Shown here: positions 25,915 to 35,502 of the stretch, one piece after another
Layout: every line of letters begins with the position of its first letter
Numbering within the stretch: position 1 is the first letter of the stretch
Assembly (NCBI RefSeq): GCF_000155675.2
Contig: NC_020911.1
Location: 213,501-277,500, forward strand
Length of the DNA: 64,000 nt
Source: Octadecabacter antarcticus 307
Lineage (GTDB): Bacteria; Pseudomonadota; Alphaproteobacteria; Rhodobacterales; Rhodobacteraceae
Direction: 5' to 3'
Notes under the pieces: generated by a model
The model's input: only the letters and a program-made list of their open reading frames with translations
What the model was told of the DNA's origin: nothing
Database searches by the model: none
Translations under genes and position numbers: made by a program

Positions 25915-26543
25915 CGGCGGAAACCAGACCTTCGCTGCGGGTGCTCGGACCCTCTGGCGGTCCCGCGAAAGCTGCCGTTCATTGAGGGGTAAAACTCAAT
26001 AAAGCTGCGACAGATCTAATGGCGGCAGTGAGCCCATTGTGTAAATTCGACTTTCTCGCTGCGCGCGCTCGCAGCACGAAAATTGCGGCTAGTGCATAAT
26101 ACTCTGGGTTGCCAATCGGCGGAAAAACCGGACGTTCATGCTCGCAGCCAAGAAAGTCAGAATGCCGTCTCAAACTAAATGGCAAGGACAGCCTTTCGCA
26201 GCCATATCGAATACTTGCGAACGACTACGCTACTTTCGCACAAACCATCTACTGCACTGCTTGGTTTCACTCTGACCTCTTCACACTGCAAAGGCTAAAA
26301 CTGAATTGTTAGAACCTTCATGGCGGCAACGCTCAGCGGGCTGCTTCGCCGTGGAATTCCGGCGTGTCCGTTGAGTTGGCTAACTGATTGTCCGAGAAAT
26401 AACTTAAGTCAGATATTTCAGGCTGCGTAAAAAATGGGCATCCTTGCCTTCACGCTTCTTTTAAGTGCTGGCAAACCCTTGCGACAGCGGCGTTCCTGGA
26501 GATTCGCGTTGACCTTACCCAGGCGAGGGCGAATGACGGCTTC
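25915..26543. other. Gene-free stretch between IS island and nasT
   Basis: About 630 bp with no gene that I can support. Only short frames without family features or convincing ribosome-binding sites are present. The last part should hold the nasT promoter; no clear -35/-10 pair was picked out. Confidence 0.5.
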
Positions 26544-27128
26544 ATGAACCAAAATCTGCGCATTCTCGTTGTTGAGCCTGACCCCGAAAGAGTGCGCGCG
26601 ATTATTGACGCGTTAAAGGATGCAGGCTGGTCGGACGTCAAGGCGCTGGCGCACATGTCGGCACTCGACCGGACAGTCAAAGAATTTGCACCCGATATTG
26701 TGCTAATCGACCTTGCCAACCCGGATCGTGACACGCTTGAACATATCTCCCATGCGACAGAGACATCCAAACGGGCCGTTGCGTTGTTTGTCGATCAAAC
26801 CGATGACATCCTGACGCAAGCGGCGCTGAGCGCGGGGGTGAGCGCCTATGTGGTCGATGGCCTCAAGATGGACAGGATCAAGTCGGTTCTGGAAACGGCA
26901 ATTGCGCGGTTCAAGATTATGCGCCAGATGCAGTCCGAATTGGACGCGGCCAAACAGGCACTAGAGGACCGCAAAACAATTGACCGCGCCAAAGGGATTT
27001 TGATGCGCCAACGTGGTTTGTCGGAAGACGACGCATATAATTTATTGCGCAAAACCGCGATGAGCCAGAACCGCAAAGTCTTCGATGTCGCCCATGCCCT
27101 TGTCACGGCCGCGGAGCTGTTGTCGTGA
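26544..27128 (+). CDS. nasT: ANTAR-domain antitermination response regulator NasT
   Basis: A 194-residue regulator with an N-terminal receiver-like domain (RILVVEPDPERVRAII, phosphoacceptor-region DIVLIDLANPDRD) and a C-terminal ANTAR RNA-binding domain (about residues 130-194: LEDRKTIDRAKGILMRQRGL then EDDAYNLLRKTAMSQNRKV). NasT binds paired hexaloop hairpins in the nitrate operon leader to prevent termination, and such hairpins exist at 28367-28434. It overlaps nasS by four bases. Confidence 0.93.
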   Translation: MNQNLRILVVEPDPERVRAIIDALKDAGWSDVKALAHMSALDRTVKEFAPDIVLIDLANPDRDTLEHISHATETSKRAVALFVDQTDDILTQAALSAGVSAYVVDGLKMDRIKSVLETAIARFKIMRQMQSELDAAKQALEDRKTIDRAKGILMRQRGLSEDDAYNLLRKTAMSQNRKVFDVAHALVTAAELLS

Positions 27129-28258
27129 GCCAAACCGTCTTGAATTGCGGCTATGTACCGTTGGTGGATTGCGCCCCGCTGGTGATCGCCAAAGAGCTCG
27201 GGTTTGCGGGCGAGGAAGGGCTGGCGCTTAACCTCGTGCGCCAGCCGTCATGGTCGGCCCTGCGCGATATGCTGGCCCTTGGGCATTTGGACGCCGCGCA
27301 AATGCTGTCCCCGATGCCTGTGGCGATGTCCATCGGGCTTGGCGGGTTGCCGGCGCGGGTCGATACCCTGATGGTCTTGTCCGTGAATGGCACAGTGTTT
27401 GGCGTTTCAAACGATGTGGCTGCAGACATCGGCACTGTGCCGTTTGGCGATGCCAATGCCCTGTTGTCTGCGTTGAGTACTCGAAAGGGCGCGAAGCTGC
27501 GCGTCGGAGTACCCTTTCACTATTCCATGCACCGCTTGTTGTTGTCGTATTGGACATCGACCGCACCTAACTTGCAGATCGAAGAAATCACAGTGCCGCC
27601 GCCGCGTATGGCCGATGCCGTCGCTGACGGGTTCGTTGATGCCTTCTGGGTGGGTGAACCTTGGGGGAGCGTCGCAGTCGGGCAAAATGTGGCTCAGCTG
27701 ATGATGACGGGCAAAGATGTTTGGCAGTTCGCACCAGAAAAGGTCCTCGCGGCGCGCCATGATTGGGTCGAGGCAAATGGCGATGCATCCGCGCAACTGA
27801 TGCGCGCGGTCTATAAGGCATCCGCCTGGCTTGATGCTCAAAAGAACACACCCTTGGCTGTCGAAATTCTGGCCCGCAGCGAACACCTCAGCATGTCACC
27901 GGACTTAATTGATCCCGCACTTTCCGGCGATATCGTCACCAAACAAAACACCGCCCCGACGCCAGTGGGCCGCTTTTTACAGTTTCATAAACATGCGGCG
28001 ACGTTTCCTTGGCGCAGTCAGGCCGCATGGATCGCATCCCAACTTGGTGCGGACGTCGCAGGGATAGAAAAGGCCAAGGCATGTTTTCGAGCAGACCTTT
28101 ATCGTCAGAACCTTGCAGGCATCGGCGCTGACATGCCCGGTGCATCTGAAAAAGAAGAGGGCGCGCTGCACTTTGAAACGGCAGTGGCGTCCACCCGCGG
28201 GCATATAATTCTTTCTCCCGATGCCTTCTTTGACGGCAGAATCTTCGATTTCTCCTAG
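27125..28258 (+). CDS. nasS: Nitrate/nitrite sensor NasS
   Basis: A 377-residue soluble homologue of the nitrate-binding proteins NrtA and CmpA (LNCGYVPLVDCAPLVIAKEL, HLDAAQMLSPMPVAMSIGLG, VDAFWVGEPWGS). It lacks a signal peptide, as expected for a cytoplasmic sensor. In studied bacteria NasS holds NasT inactive until it binds nitrate or nitrite. The GTG start overlaps the nasT stop. Confidence 0.92.
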   Translation: MSQTVLNCGYVPLVDCAPLVIAKELGFAGEEGLALNLVRQPSWSALRDMLALGHLDAAQMLSPMPVAMSIGLGGLPARVDTLMVLSVNGTVFGVSNDVAADIGTVPFGDANALLSALSTRKGAKLRVGVPFHYSMHRLLLSYWTSTAPNLQIEEITVPPPRMADAVADGFVDAFWVGEPWGSVAVGQNVAQLMMTGKDVWQFAPEKVLAARHDWVEANGDASAQLMRAVYKASAWLDAQKNTPLAVEILARSEHLSMSPDLIDPALSGDIVTKQNTAPTPVGRFLQFHKHAATFPWRSQAAWIASQLGADVAGIEKAKACFRADLYRQNLAGIGADMPGASEKEEGALHFETAVASTRGHIILSPDAFFDGRIFDFS

Positions 28259-28366
28259 GCAGAACGCCTAAATACTGAGCGATCTCTGCATTACAGCATA
28301 ATTCCATGCGGCGGCGCAGCAAAATGATTGCGCTCGCAGCTCGCGCTGGTTCATCATTTAGTTAAG

Positions 28367-28484
28367 GGGCAACGAAGCCCGCACACACGCGCTAACCGAT
28401 GTAGGTAGCGCACCTCCCAAGAGCAAAGCCGCTCGTATGGACCACGGATCTCCTCCCCCGTGACCCTTACGTGCGGCTTTTTTT
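28367..28484 (+). promoter_or_regulatory. ANTAR-target leader with overlapping terminator upstream of nrtA
   Basis: Two small hairpins carry six-base loops with A at position 1 and G at position 4, the known ANTAR target pattern: GGGC-AACGAA-GCCC (28367-28380) and GAGC-AAAGCC-GCTC (28421-28434). The second overlaps the left arm of a terminator formed by AGCCGCTCGT (28427-28436) and ACGTGCGGCT (28469-28478) followed by seven T. The two structures exclude each other, so NasT binding to the hairpins should block termination. A stem GCGCTA/TAGCGC lies between them. The folding is from sequence; the mechanism is known from other NasT leaders. Confidence 0.85.
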
Positions 28485-28517
28485 GTTTTTCGCCTCTCAA
28501 GGCGTCGAAAGGATTAA

Positions 28518-29891
28518 ATGATGAAAAAGACACTTGCGATCTTACTGGCAACGTCCAGCTTGTTGGCCACCACTGCGGCGGCCCAATCTTTGGATCTTGA
28601 AAAAGAAGACCTAACACTCGGATTTATTAAACTGACAGACATGGCCCCGCTCGCGGTTGCCTATGAGCTGAGGTATTTTGAGGACGAGGGTCTGTTCGTG
28701 ACCCTTGAGGCGCAAGCAAACTGGAAGGTCTTGCTCGATGGCGTGATCAGCGGCGAGCTGGACGGCGCGCATATGTTAGCGGGTCAGCCTTTGGCGGCAA
28801 CAATCGGCTACGGCACCGAAGCGCATATCATCACGCCGTTCTCGATGGGTCTGAACGGAAACGCGATCACGGTATCCAATGAAATCTGGGACGAAATGAA
28901 GCCAAACGTTCCCCTGATGGAAGATGGTCGCCCGCAACATCCCATTAGCGCAAGCGCTTTAGCACCTGTTGTCGAAAACCACCTCGACCGTGGTGAGCCG
29001 TTCAACATGGGCATGGTGTTCCCTGTGTCCAACCACAACTACGAAATCCGCTACTGGCTCGCCGCTGGCGGTCTGGAGCCCGGGTTTTACAGCGAGCAGG
29101 ATATTTCCGGCCAGATCGGCGCGGATGTGTTGTTGTCCGTAACACCGCCGCCGCAAATGCCGTCCACGATGGAGGCAGGCACAATCTTTGGCTATGCGGT
29201 TGGTGAACCGTGGAACCAACAGGCCGTGTTCAAGGGCATCGGCGTTCCGGTGATCACCGATTACGACATGTGGAAGAACAATCCCGAAAAGGTGTTCGGC
29301 ATCACCGCCGAATTCGCCGAAGACTATCCAAACACCACAATCGCTCTGACCAAGGCCTTGATCCGTGCCACGATCTGGCTGGATGAAAATGACAATGCGA
29401 ACCGCGAAGAAGCCGTGCAGATGTTGGCGCGCCCCGAATATGTGGGTGCGGACGCCGAAGTCATCGCCAATTCCATGACCGGTTTCTTTGAATTCGAAAA
29501 AGGCGACGTTCGCCCTGCACCTGATTTCAACGTCTTCTTTCGCTATAACGCGACCTATCCGTTCTATTCGGACGCGATTTGGTATCTGACGCAGATGCGC
29601 CGCTGGGGGCAGATCGCCGAAACCATGTCAGACGAGTGGTATTTTGAAACCGCCGCCGATGTGTACCGCCCTGATATCTACCTTGAGGCCGCGCGTCTGT
29701 TGGTCGGCGAGGGGCTCGCTAACGAGGCTGATTTCCCATGGGACAGTGACGGGTTCAAAGCCGCCACACCTGCGGAAGATATCATCGACGCCATTCCCTA
29801 CGATGGCCGCGCGCCGAACGCCTATATCGACAGCCTGCCGATCGGTCTGAAATCCGGCCAGACTGTCATTGACGGCGAAATTCAAGGCTAA
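28518..29891 (+). CDS. nrtA: Nitrate ABC transporter substrate-binding protein
   Basis: A 457-residue periplasmic nitrate-binding protein of the NrtA/CmpA family. It has a Sec signal peptide ([22 protein letters not shown], cleavage after AAA). The mature part has [40 protein letters not shown], and the ligand-region segments [18 protein letters not shown] and [14 protein letters not shown]. Two adjacent ATG codons (28518, 28521) follow GAAAGGA. It is the first gene after the NasT-controlled terminator. Confidence 0.93.
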   Translation: MMKKTLAILLATSSLLATTAAAQSLDLEKEDLTLGFIKLTDMAPLAVAYELRYFEDEGLFVTLEAQANWKVLLDGVISGELDGAHMLAGQPLAATIGYGTEAHIITPFSMGLNGNAITVSNEIWDEMKPNVPLMEDGRPQHPISASALAPVVENHLDRGEPFNMGMVFPVSNHNYEIRYWLAAGGLEPGFYSEQDISGQIGADVLLSVTPPPQMPSTMEAGTIFGYAVGEPWNQQAVFKGIGVPVITDYDMWKNNPEKVFGITAEFAEDYPNTTIALTKALIRATIWLDENDNANREEAVQMLARPEYVGADAEVIANSMTGFFEFEKGDVRPAPDFNVFFRYNATYPFYSDAIWYLTQMRRWGQIAETMSDEWYFETAADVYRPDIYLEAARLLVGEGLANEADFPWDSDGFKAATPAEDIIDAIPYDGRAPNAYIDSLPIGLKSGQTVIDGEIQG

Positions 29892-29963
29892 GTCAAATGG
29901 CGCGCCTTGCAGAACCGCAGGGCGCGCCACTCCCTTTCCAAAAGCAGCAGTTGGACACCCGAT

Positions 29964-31037
29964 ATGACCGCGATTGACCCCACCATCCTTGACGCAGAAG
30001 CCCGCCGGGCGCGCCGCTTTGTCCGCATTAACAAAGCTGACGCATGGTTTTGCGTGTTTGGCCTGTCATGGCTTACACCGATCCTGCGCGCCGCCGCAGG
30101 GGACAACCCGCGCGCCCAAGCTGGCGAAGTCTGGCGGCTTTTAGGTGTGCCGATCTTGTCGATTGCTGTGTTTGTTACGATGTGGGCGACACTTGCACCG
30201 ACGGTGCAAACGTCCCTCGGTGCGGTGCCCGGTCCGGTGCAGGTTTGGGAACAGGTCGGAGAGTTGCGCCAAGATTCCATCCGCGAAGGCGAACGCGAGG
30301 CCGCGTTTTATGAACGCCAAGACGCGCGCAATGCCGACGCGATTGCCAATGGTAATACCAACGCTGTTCGCGACCGTATCTATACCGGCAAGCCCACGTA
30401 TTATGATCAAATCTGGACCTCGATCAAAACGGTATTTTTCGGGTTCCTGATAGCATCAATCATCGCCATCCCGCTCGGCATCGCGGCGGGGCTTTCGGTG
30501 ACGGCAAATGCCGCGTTGAACCCGTTGATCCAGATCTTCAAACCTGTGTCCCCACTGGCGTGGTTGCCGATCGTTACCATGATCGTGTCCGCCGTTTACA
30601 CGACCAATGACGGATGGTTCGAAAAATCATTTCTGGTGTCGGCCATCACGGTGACCCTGTGCTCACTTTGGCCCACGCTGATCAACACCGCACTCGGCGT
30701 CAGCAGCATCGACAAAGACCTTGTAAGCGTCAGCCGTGTGCTGAAAATGAACACCTACACCAAGATCACCAAGTTGGTTCTGCCCTCGGCCCTTCCATTG
30801 ATCTTTACCGGATTGCGCCTGTCGCTTGGTGTGGGCTGGATGGTTTTGATCGCTGCAGAAATGCTGGCCCAGAACCCCGGTCTTGGCAAATTCGTCTGGG
30901 ATGAATTCCAGAACGGATCCTCCCAATCGCTGGCCCGCATCATGGTCGCCGTGTTCACCATCGGCATCATCGGGTTCTTGTTGGACCGCGTGATGTATGC
31001 GCTGCAGTCCATGTTCACATTCTCGAACAGTCGGTGA
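29964..31037 (+). CDS. nrtB: Nitrate ABC transporter permease
   Basis: A 357-residue NrtB-type permease. After an N-terminal cytoplasmic stretch and a helix at about residues 60-80, the BPD_transp_1 core has at least five hydrophobic segments (FFGFLIASIIAIPLGIAAGL, PLAWLPIVTMIVSAVY, FLVSAITVTLCSLWPTLINT, LIFTGLRLSLGVGWMVLIAA, IMVAVFTIGIIGFLLDRV) and the EAA-like loop before PSALPLIF. The ATG at 29964 is chosen over the longer frame because it is where family homology starts. Confidence 0.9.
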   Translation: MTAIDPTILDAEARRARRFVRINKADAWFCVFGLSWLTPILRAAAGDNPRAQAGEVWRLLGVPILSIAVFVTMWATLAPTVQTSLGAVPGPVQVWEQVGELRQDSIREGEREAAFYERQDARNADAIANGNTNAVRDRIYTGKPTYYDQIWTSIKTVFFGFLIASIIAIPLGIAAGLSVTANAALNPLIQIFKPVSPLAWLPIVTMIVSAVYTTNDGWFEKSFLVSAITVTLCSLWPTLINTALGVSSIDKDLVSVSRVLKMNTYTKITKLVLPSALPLIFTGLRLSLGVGWMVLIAAEMLAQNPGLGKFVWDEFQNGSSQSLARIMVAVFTIGIIGFLLDRVMYALQSMFTFSNSR

Positions 31038-31079
31038 CCTGCGCTCAAGCAGCGAAGCGATAGTGCATAAGGAAAAATC

Positions 31080-32738
31080 ATGGATATTTTACAAATCAAA
31101 GGCGTCTCCAAAAGCTATGGCGAAATGGCGGTCCTCAAAGACATCAATCTTGATGTTGCGGAGGGAGAATTCGTTGTCCTCCTCGGGTTTTCTGGTACGG
31201 GCAAGACCACGTTGATCAATCTAATGGCGGGGCTGGAACAGCCCACCACAGGCACCCTTACCTACAAGGGCGCGTCGATCACAGAACCAGGCCGAGAACG
31301 CGGTGTGATTTTTCAAAGCTATTCGCTGATGCCGTGGCTGACGGTGAACGGCAACGTAGCGCTGGCCGTGGATACGATGTTCCCTGAATTGTCCAAAGCC
31401 GAACGCGCAGCAAAGGTCGATCACTACGTCGCCATGGTGGGCCTGAGCCATGCCGCCACCCGACGCCCAGCGGAATTGTCAGGAGGGATGCGCCAACGCG
31501 TGAACGTGGCCCGCGCGCTGGCGATGGACCCCGAAATGTTGTTACTCGATGAGCCGCTGTCCGCGCTTGATGCGCTGACCCGTGCCAACCTCGCGGATGA
31601 GATTGAGGCTATTTGGGACAAAGACAAAAAGACCTGCGTGTTGATTACAAATGACGTGGACGAGGCGATTATTCTGGCCGACCGTATCGTCGCGCTAAAC
31701 CCCGACGGGACGTTAGGTGATGAATTCAAGGTCGATATCCCCCGCCCGCGCGACCGCATCGCGATGAACAATGATGCGAACTTCAAGGCGTTACGCAGTC
31801 AGGTCACGACCTATCTGATGGACGTTGGAATTGCCGCCAAAGTAGAAGAAACCCGCACCCTGCCAAACGTGATGCCGATCCACGGGGTGCCTGCCGCCGT
31901 CGCCAAAGCCCAAGAAGGCGGCATCGAGGAAAAATTCCTGAATTTCTCGCAGCTCGACAAGGTTTATCCGACGCCAAAGGGCCCGTTGACTGTGGTTGAG
32001 GGGTTCGACCTCAAGATCAACAAAGGCGAGTTTATCTCGCTCATCGGGCATTCGGGCTGTGGCAAATCCACGGTGCTGACGATGGCTGCGGGTCTGAACC
32101 CGATTTCCAACGGGGCGATCCGGCTCGATGGTTGGAACGTAGAAGGAGCGGATCCTGAACGCGCCGTTGTGTTTCAATCGCCCAACCTGTTCCCATGGCT
32201 GACGGCCAAGGAGAACGTCGCGATTGGCGTGGACAAAGTATATCCGCGTGCATCACAGGCGGAACGTCAGGACGTCGTGGAATACTACCTTGAACGGGTT
32301 GGCCTTGCTGACAGCATGAACAAAGGCGCCGCGAGCCTGTAGAATGGAATGAAGCAACGTGTTGGAATCGCTCGTGCTTTTGCTTTGTCACCTAAACTTC
32401 TGTTGTTGGATGAACCATTTGGAATGCTCGACAGTCTGACCCGCTGGGAGCTTCAGGAAGTCCTGATGGAGGTCTGGTCGCGCACCAAAGTGACCGCAAT
32501 CTGTGTCACCCATGACGTCGATGAGGCGATCCTGCTGGGGGACCGCGTGGTGATGATGACGAACGGACCGCAGGCGACGATCGGCAAAATCACGTATGTG
32601 AAACTGCCCCGCCCCCGAACGCGCAAGGCGCTGTTGGAACATCCTGATTATTACGCCTACCGCCAAGAGGTTCTTGATTTTCTTGAAGAATATGAACATG
32701 GCGCGACACCTAAACCCAAATCCATCGCAGCGGAGTAA
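31080..32738 (+). pseudogene. nrtC: Nitrate ABC transporter double ATPase with in-frame amber codon
   Basis: One frame of 553 codons encodes two fused ABC ATPase domains. Domain 1 (residues 1-250) has Walker A GFSGTGKTT, signature LSGGMRQRV and Walker B LLLDEPLSALD. Domain 2 (from about 285) has Walker A GHSGCGKST and Walker [12 protein letters not shown]. The TAG at 32340-32342 replaces the Ser codon of the second signature (L-S-N-G-M-K-Q-R), a TCG to TAG change. Without suppression the product lacks the last 132 residues. A restart at ATG 32349 would make only the tail. It may be a real mutation, a base-calling error, or tolerated through the intact first domain. Confidence 0.8.
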
Positions 32739-32743
32739 TCGGT

Positions 32744-35170
32744 ATGACACAGAAATTGATCGTCATCGGTGCAGGCATGGCCACGGGCCGAATGCTTGAA
32801 ACGCTGGTCGAGGCAGAGGCGGATTACTACATCACGTTGATCAACGGCGAGGCGCGCGGAAACTACAACCGAATCATGCTGTCGCCCGTTTTATCTGGCG
32901 ACAAGACGTACAACGAAATCGTCACCCACGATGACGAATGGTACAAATTGTACAAAATAAAAACCCGTTTCGGCTGTTTTGTACAAAATATTGACCGCGA
33001 AAACCAGACGGTCACGACCGATACGGGCGAGGTTCTTGCCTACGACAAGCTGGTCTTTGGCACAGGGTCCAATCCGTTCATGATCCCGCTGCCCGGTCAC
33101 GATCTTGAGGGCGTGATTGCCTACCGCGATCTGGAAGACACGCAGCGGATGATGGACCTTGGGCCAGCGCATAAATGCGTTGTGATCGGTGGTGGACTGC
33201 TGGGGCTAGAAGCCGCCGCAGGTATGGCCGCGCGTGGTGTGGATGTGACCGTGGTGCACATCATGGGCCATCTGATGGAACGCCAGTTGGACGAAGCGGC
33301 GGGATATCTGTTGCGCAAGGCGTTGGTGGACAAAGGCATCACCGTGAAATGCACCGCAAATTCGAAGGAAATTTTGGGTAAGGATGGTCACGTCAAAGCG
33401 TTACTGTTGGACGATGGCACCGAATTGGCGTGCGATCTGTTGGTCATGGCCGTGGGCATCCGGCCCAACGTCAAACTCGCTCAGGACGCGGGGCTGGCGG
33501 TGGGCAAAGGCATCCATGTGGATGACCAGATGGTCACGTCTGACGCTAATGTATTGGCCGTTGGGGAATGCGTTGAACATGACGGGGCGATCTTTGGCCT
33601 TGTTGCACCCCTTTATGATCAAGCGAAGGTGGCTGCACAGACGTTGATGGGGCAGCAGGCCCAGTTTGTGCAAAAGGAGCTGTCGACAAAATTGAAGGTC
33701 ACGGGCTGTGATCTGTTCAGTGCCGGTGATTTCGCGGATGGTGAAGGCCGCGAGGACATTGTTTTTCGCGATCCGGCTCGTGGTGTCTATCGCCGTTTGG
33801 TGATTGAGAACAACGTCGTCAAAGGTGCCGTGATGTATGGCGATACCGCCGACAGCAACTGGTTCTTCGGCCTGATCCGCGACAAGCTCGACATCTCTGA
33901 CATGCGCGATACGCTGATCTTTGGCCCCGCCTATCAAGGGGGGACCCCCCTGGACCCTTTAGCAGCTGTTGCAGCCTTACCGCGTGACGCGGAGATCTGT
34001 GGCTGCAACGGAATCTGCAAAGGACAAATCGAAGATGCGATCGCAGCGGGTGCCACTGATCTGGGCGCCGTGCGGTTAACCACCAAGGCATCCGGGTCCT
34101 GCGGGACTTGCACGGGACTGGTCGAACAGGTGTTGGCGGTGACGCTGGGCGATGAATTTGTGATCCCTGCGGTTGCGGCAGTTTGTGGGTGCACCGCAAT
34201 GACCCACGAAGATGTGCGGCGCATGATCAAATCACAGCGTTTGATATCCATGCCTGCCGTCTGGCAGGAATGCGGCTGGAAGACATCGTGCGGGTGCCAT
34301 GTGTGTCGTCCTGCGTTGAATTTCTACCTGCTGGCCGATTGGCCGCTGGAATACCAAGACGACCCGCAGTCGCGGTTCATCAACGAACGCAAACACGCCA
34401 ACATCCAGAAAGACGGAACGTTCAGTGTCGTTCCGCGCATGTGGGGCGGGATTACAACGCCTGATGAGTTGCGCGCGATTGCGGACGCCGCCGACAAATA
34501 CGCGGTACCCACGGTCAAGGTCACCGGCGGGCAGCGCATTGATCTGCTGGGTGTGAAGGGCGAAGATTTACCAGATATCTGGGCCGATCTAAACGCGGCT
34601 GGCATGGTGTCTGGACATGCCTATTCAAAGGGGTTGCGCACGGTGAAAACCTGCGTTGGCACGGATCATTGCCGCTTTGGCACGCAGGACAGCACGGGTC
34701 TCGGGATCAAGCTGGAAAAAGAACTTTGGGGGTCATGGACGCCGCATAAATTAAAGCTCGGCGTTTCTGGTTGCCCGCGCAATTGCGCTGAGGCGACGTG
34801 CAAGGATATCGGCGTGATCTGCGTCGACAGCGGATATCAGGTCAGCATTGGCGGGGCCGCTGGCATGGATGTGCGCGAAACCGAATTGATGGTTCAGGTC
34901 GCGACTGAAGAGGAGGCGATTGAAGTGATCAAGGCGGTGACGCAGCTGTATCGTGAGAACGCCAAATACCTTGACCGGATTTATAAATGGATGGGCAAGG
35001 TGGGTCTTGATTGGATCAAGGAACGTGTTGAAACCGAAGGGCCGGCCTTGGTTGAGCGGTTCGAGCTGAGCCAATCCATTTACCGCAAAGATCCCTGGGC
35101 CGATCACGTCCAGACGAAGGCGGATCGGTATCGACCGTTGGCGAACTTGTCGTTGGAGGCCGCGGAATGA
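32744..35170 (+). CDS. nirB: Assimilatory nitrite reductase large subunit
   Basis: An 808-residue NAD(P)H-dependent nitrite reductase, reducing nitrite to ammonia. Domains in order: FAD- and NAD-binding pyridine nucleotide oxidoreductase (KLIVIGAGMATGRMLE; VVIGGGLLGLEAAAGMAARG), BFD-like [2Fe-2S] domain (CGCNGICKGQIEDAI and SCGTCTGLVEQVL, about residues 424-470), ferredoxin-like half domain, and sirohaem/[4Fe-4S] domain with TCVGTDHCRFGTQ and SGCPRNCAEATCKD. It lies 5 bp after nrtC and overlaps nirD. Sirohaem is presumably supplied by cysG at the operon end. Confidence 0.95.
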   Translation: MTQKLIVIGAGMATGRMLETLVEAEADYYITLINGEARGNYNRIMLSPVLSGDKTYNEIVTHDDEWYKLYKIKTRFGCFVQNIDRENQTVTTDTGEVLAYDKLVFGTGSNPFMIPLPGHDLEGVIAYRDLEDTQRMMDLGPAHKCVVIGGGLLGLEAAAGMAARGVDVTVVHIMGHLMERQLDEAAGYLLRKALVDKGITVKCTANSKEILGKDGHVKALLLDDGTELACDLLVMAVGIRPNVKLAQDAGLAVGKGIHVDDQMVTSDANVLAVGECVEHDGAIFGLVAPLYDQAKVAAQTLMGQQAQFVQKELSTKLKVTGCDLFSAGDFADGEGREDIVFRDPARGVYRRLVIENNVVKGAVMYGDTADSNWFFGLIRDKLDISDMRDTLIFGPAYQGGTPLDPLAAVAALPRDAEICGCNGICKGQIEDAIAAGATDLGAVRLTTKASGSCGTCTGLVEQVLAVTLGDEFVIPAVAAVCGCTAMTHEDVRRMIKSQRLISMPAVWQECGWKTSCGCHVCRPALNFYLLADWPLEYQDDPQSRFINERKHANIQKDGTFSVVPRMWGGITTPDELRAIADAADKYAVPTVKVTGGQRIDLLGVKGEDLPDIWADLNAAGMVSGHAYSKGLRTVKTCVGTDHCRFGTQDSTGLGIKLEKELWGSWTPHKLKLGVSGCPRNCAEATCKDIGVICVDSGYQVSIGGAAGMDVRETELMVQVATEEEAIEVIKAVTQLYRENAKYLDRIYKWMGKVGLDWIKERVETEGPALVERFELSQSIYRKDPWADHVQTKADRYRPLANLSLEAAE

Positions 35171-35502
35171 GCGATTGGATCGATATAGCACCGCTTGAAA
35201 ACGTGCCTCAGCGCGGTGCGCGAATGATCAAGACGGCATTTGGCTGCGTTGCGGTGTTTCGGACGGCCGAGGACGAGGTTTTCGCACTGGATAATGCCTG
35301 CCCGCACAAAGCAGGGCCGTTGGCCGAAGGTATTGTACACGGAAAATCAGTAACTTGTCCGCTGCACAACTGGGTCATTTCACTTGAAACCGGTGAGGCG
35401 CAAGGCGCGGATGAGGGTCGCGTGGTGAGCTATCCCGCACGGGTCGAAAGTGGGCGTATTCTGTTGGACCGCGCGTTTTTGAAAGCACGGGTGGCAGCAT
35501 GA
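35167..35502 (+). CDS. nirD: Nitrite reductase small subunit, Rieske type
   Basis: A 111-residue NirD/NasG protein with Rieske ligands CPHKAG and CPLHNW, so it should bind a [2Fe-2S] cluster. It passes electrons within the nitrite (and, as NasG in Paracoccus, nitrate) reductase system. Both ends overlap neighbouring genes by four bases (ATGA), showing tight coupling. Confidence 0.93.
   Translation: MSDWIDIAPLENVPQRGARMIKTAFGCVAVFRTAEDEVFALDNACPHKAGPLAEGIVHGKSVTCPLHNWVISLETGEAQGADEGRVVSYPARVESGRILLDRAFLKARVAA

Noticed and set aside
28484-28505. CGCCTCTCAAGGCG before nrtA as a minimal hairpin element
   Set aside because: It has TCTC between short arms but lacks the CCC and GGGCAG ends and lies in a regulatory leader; most likely chance.
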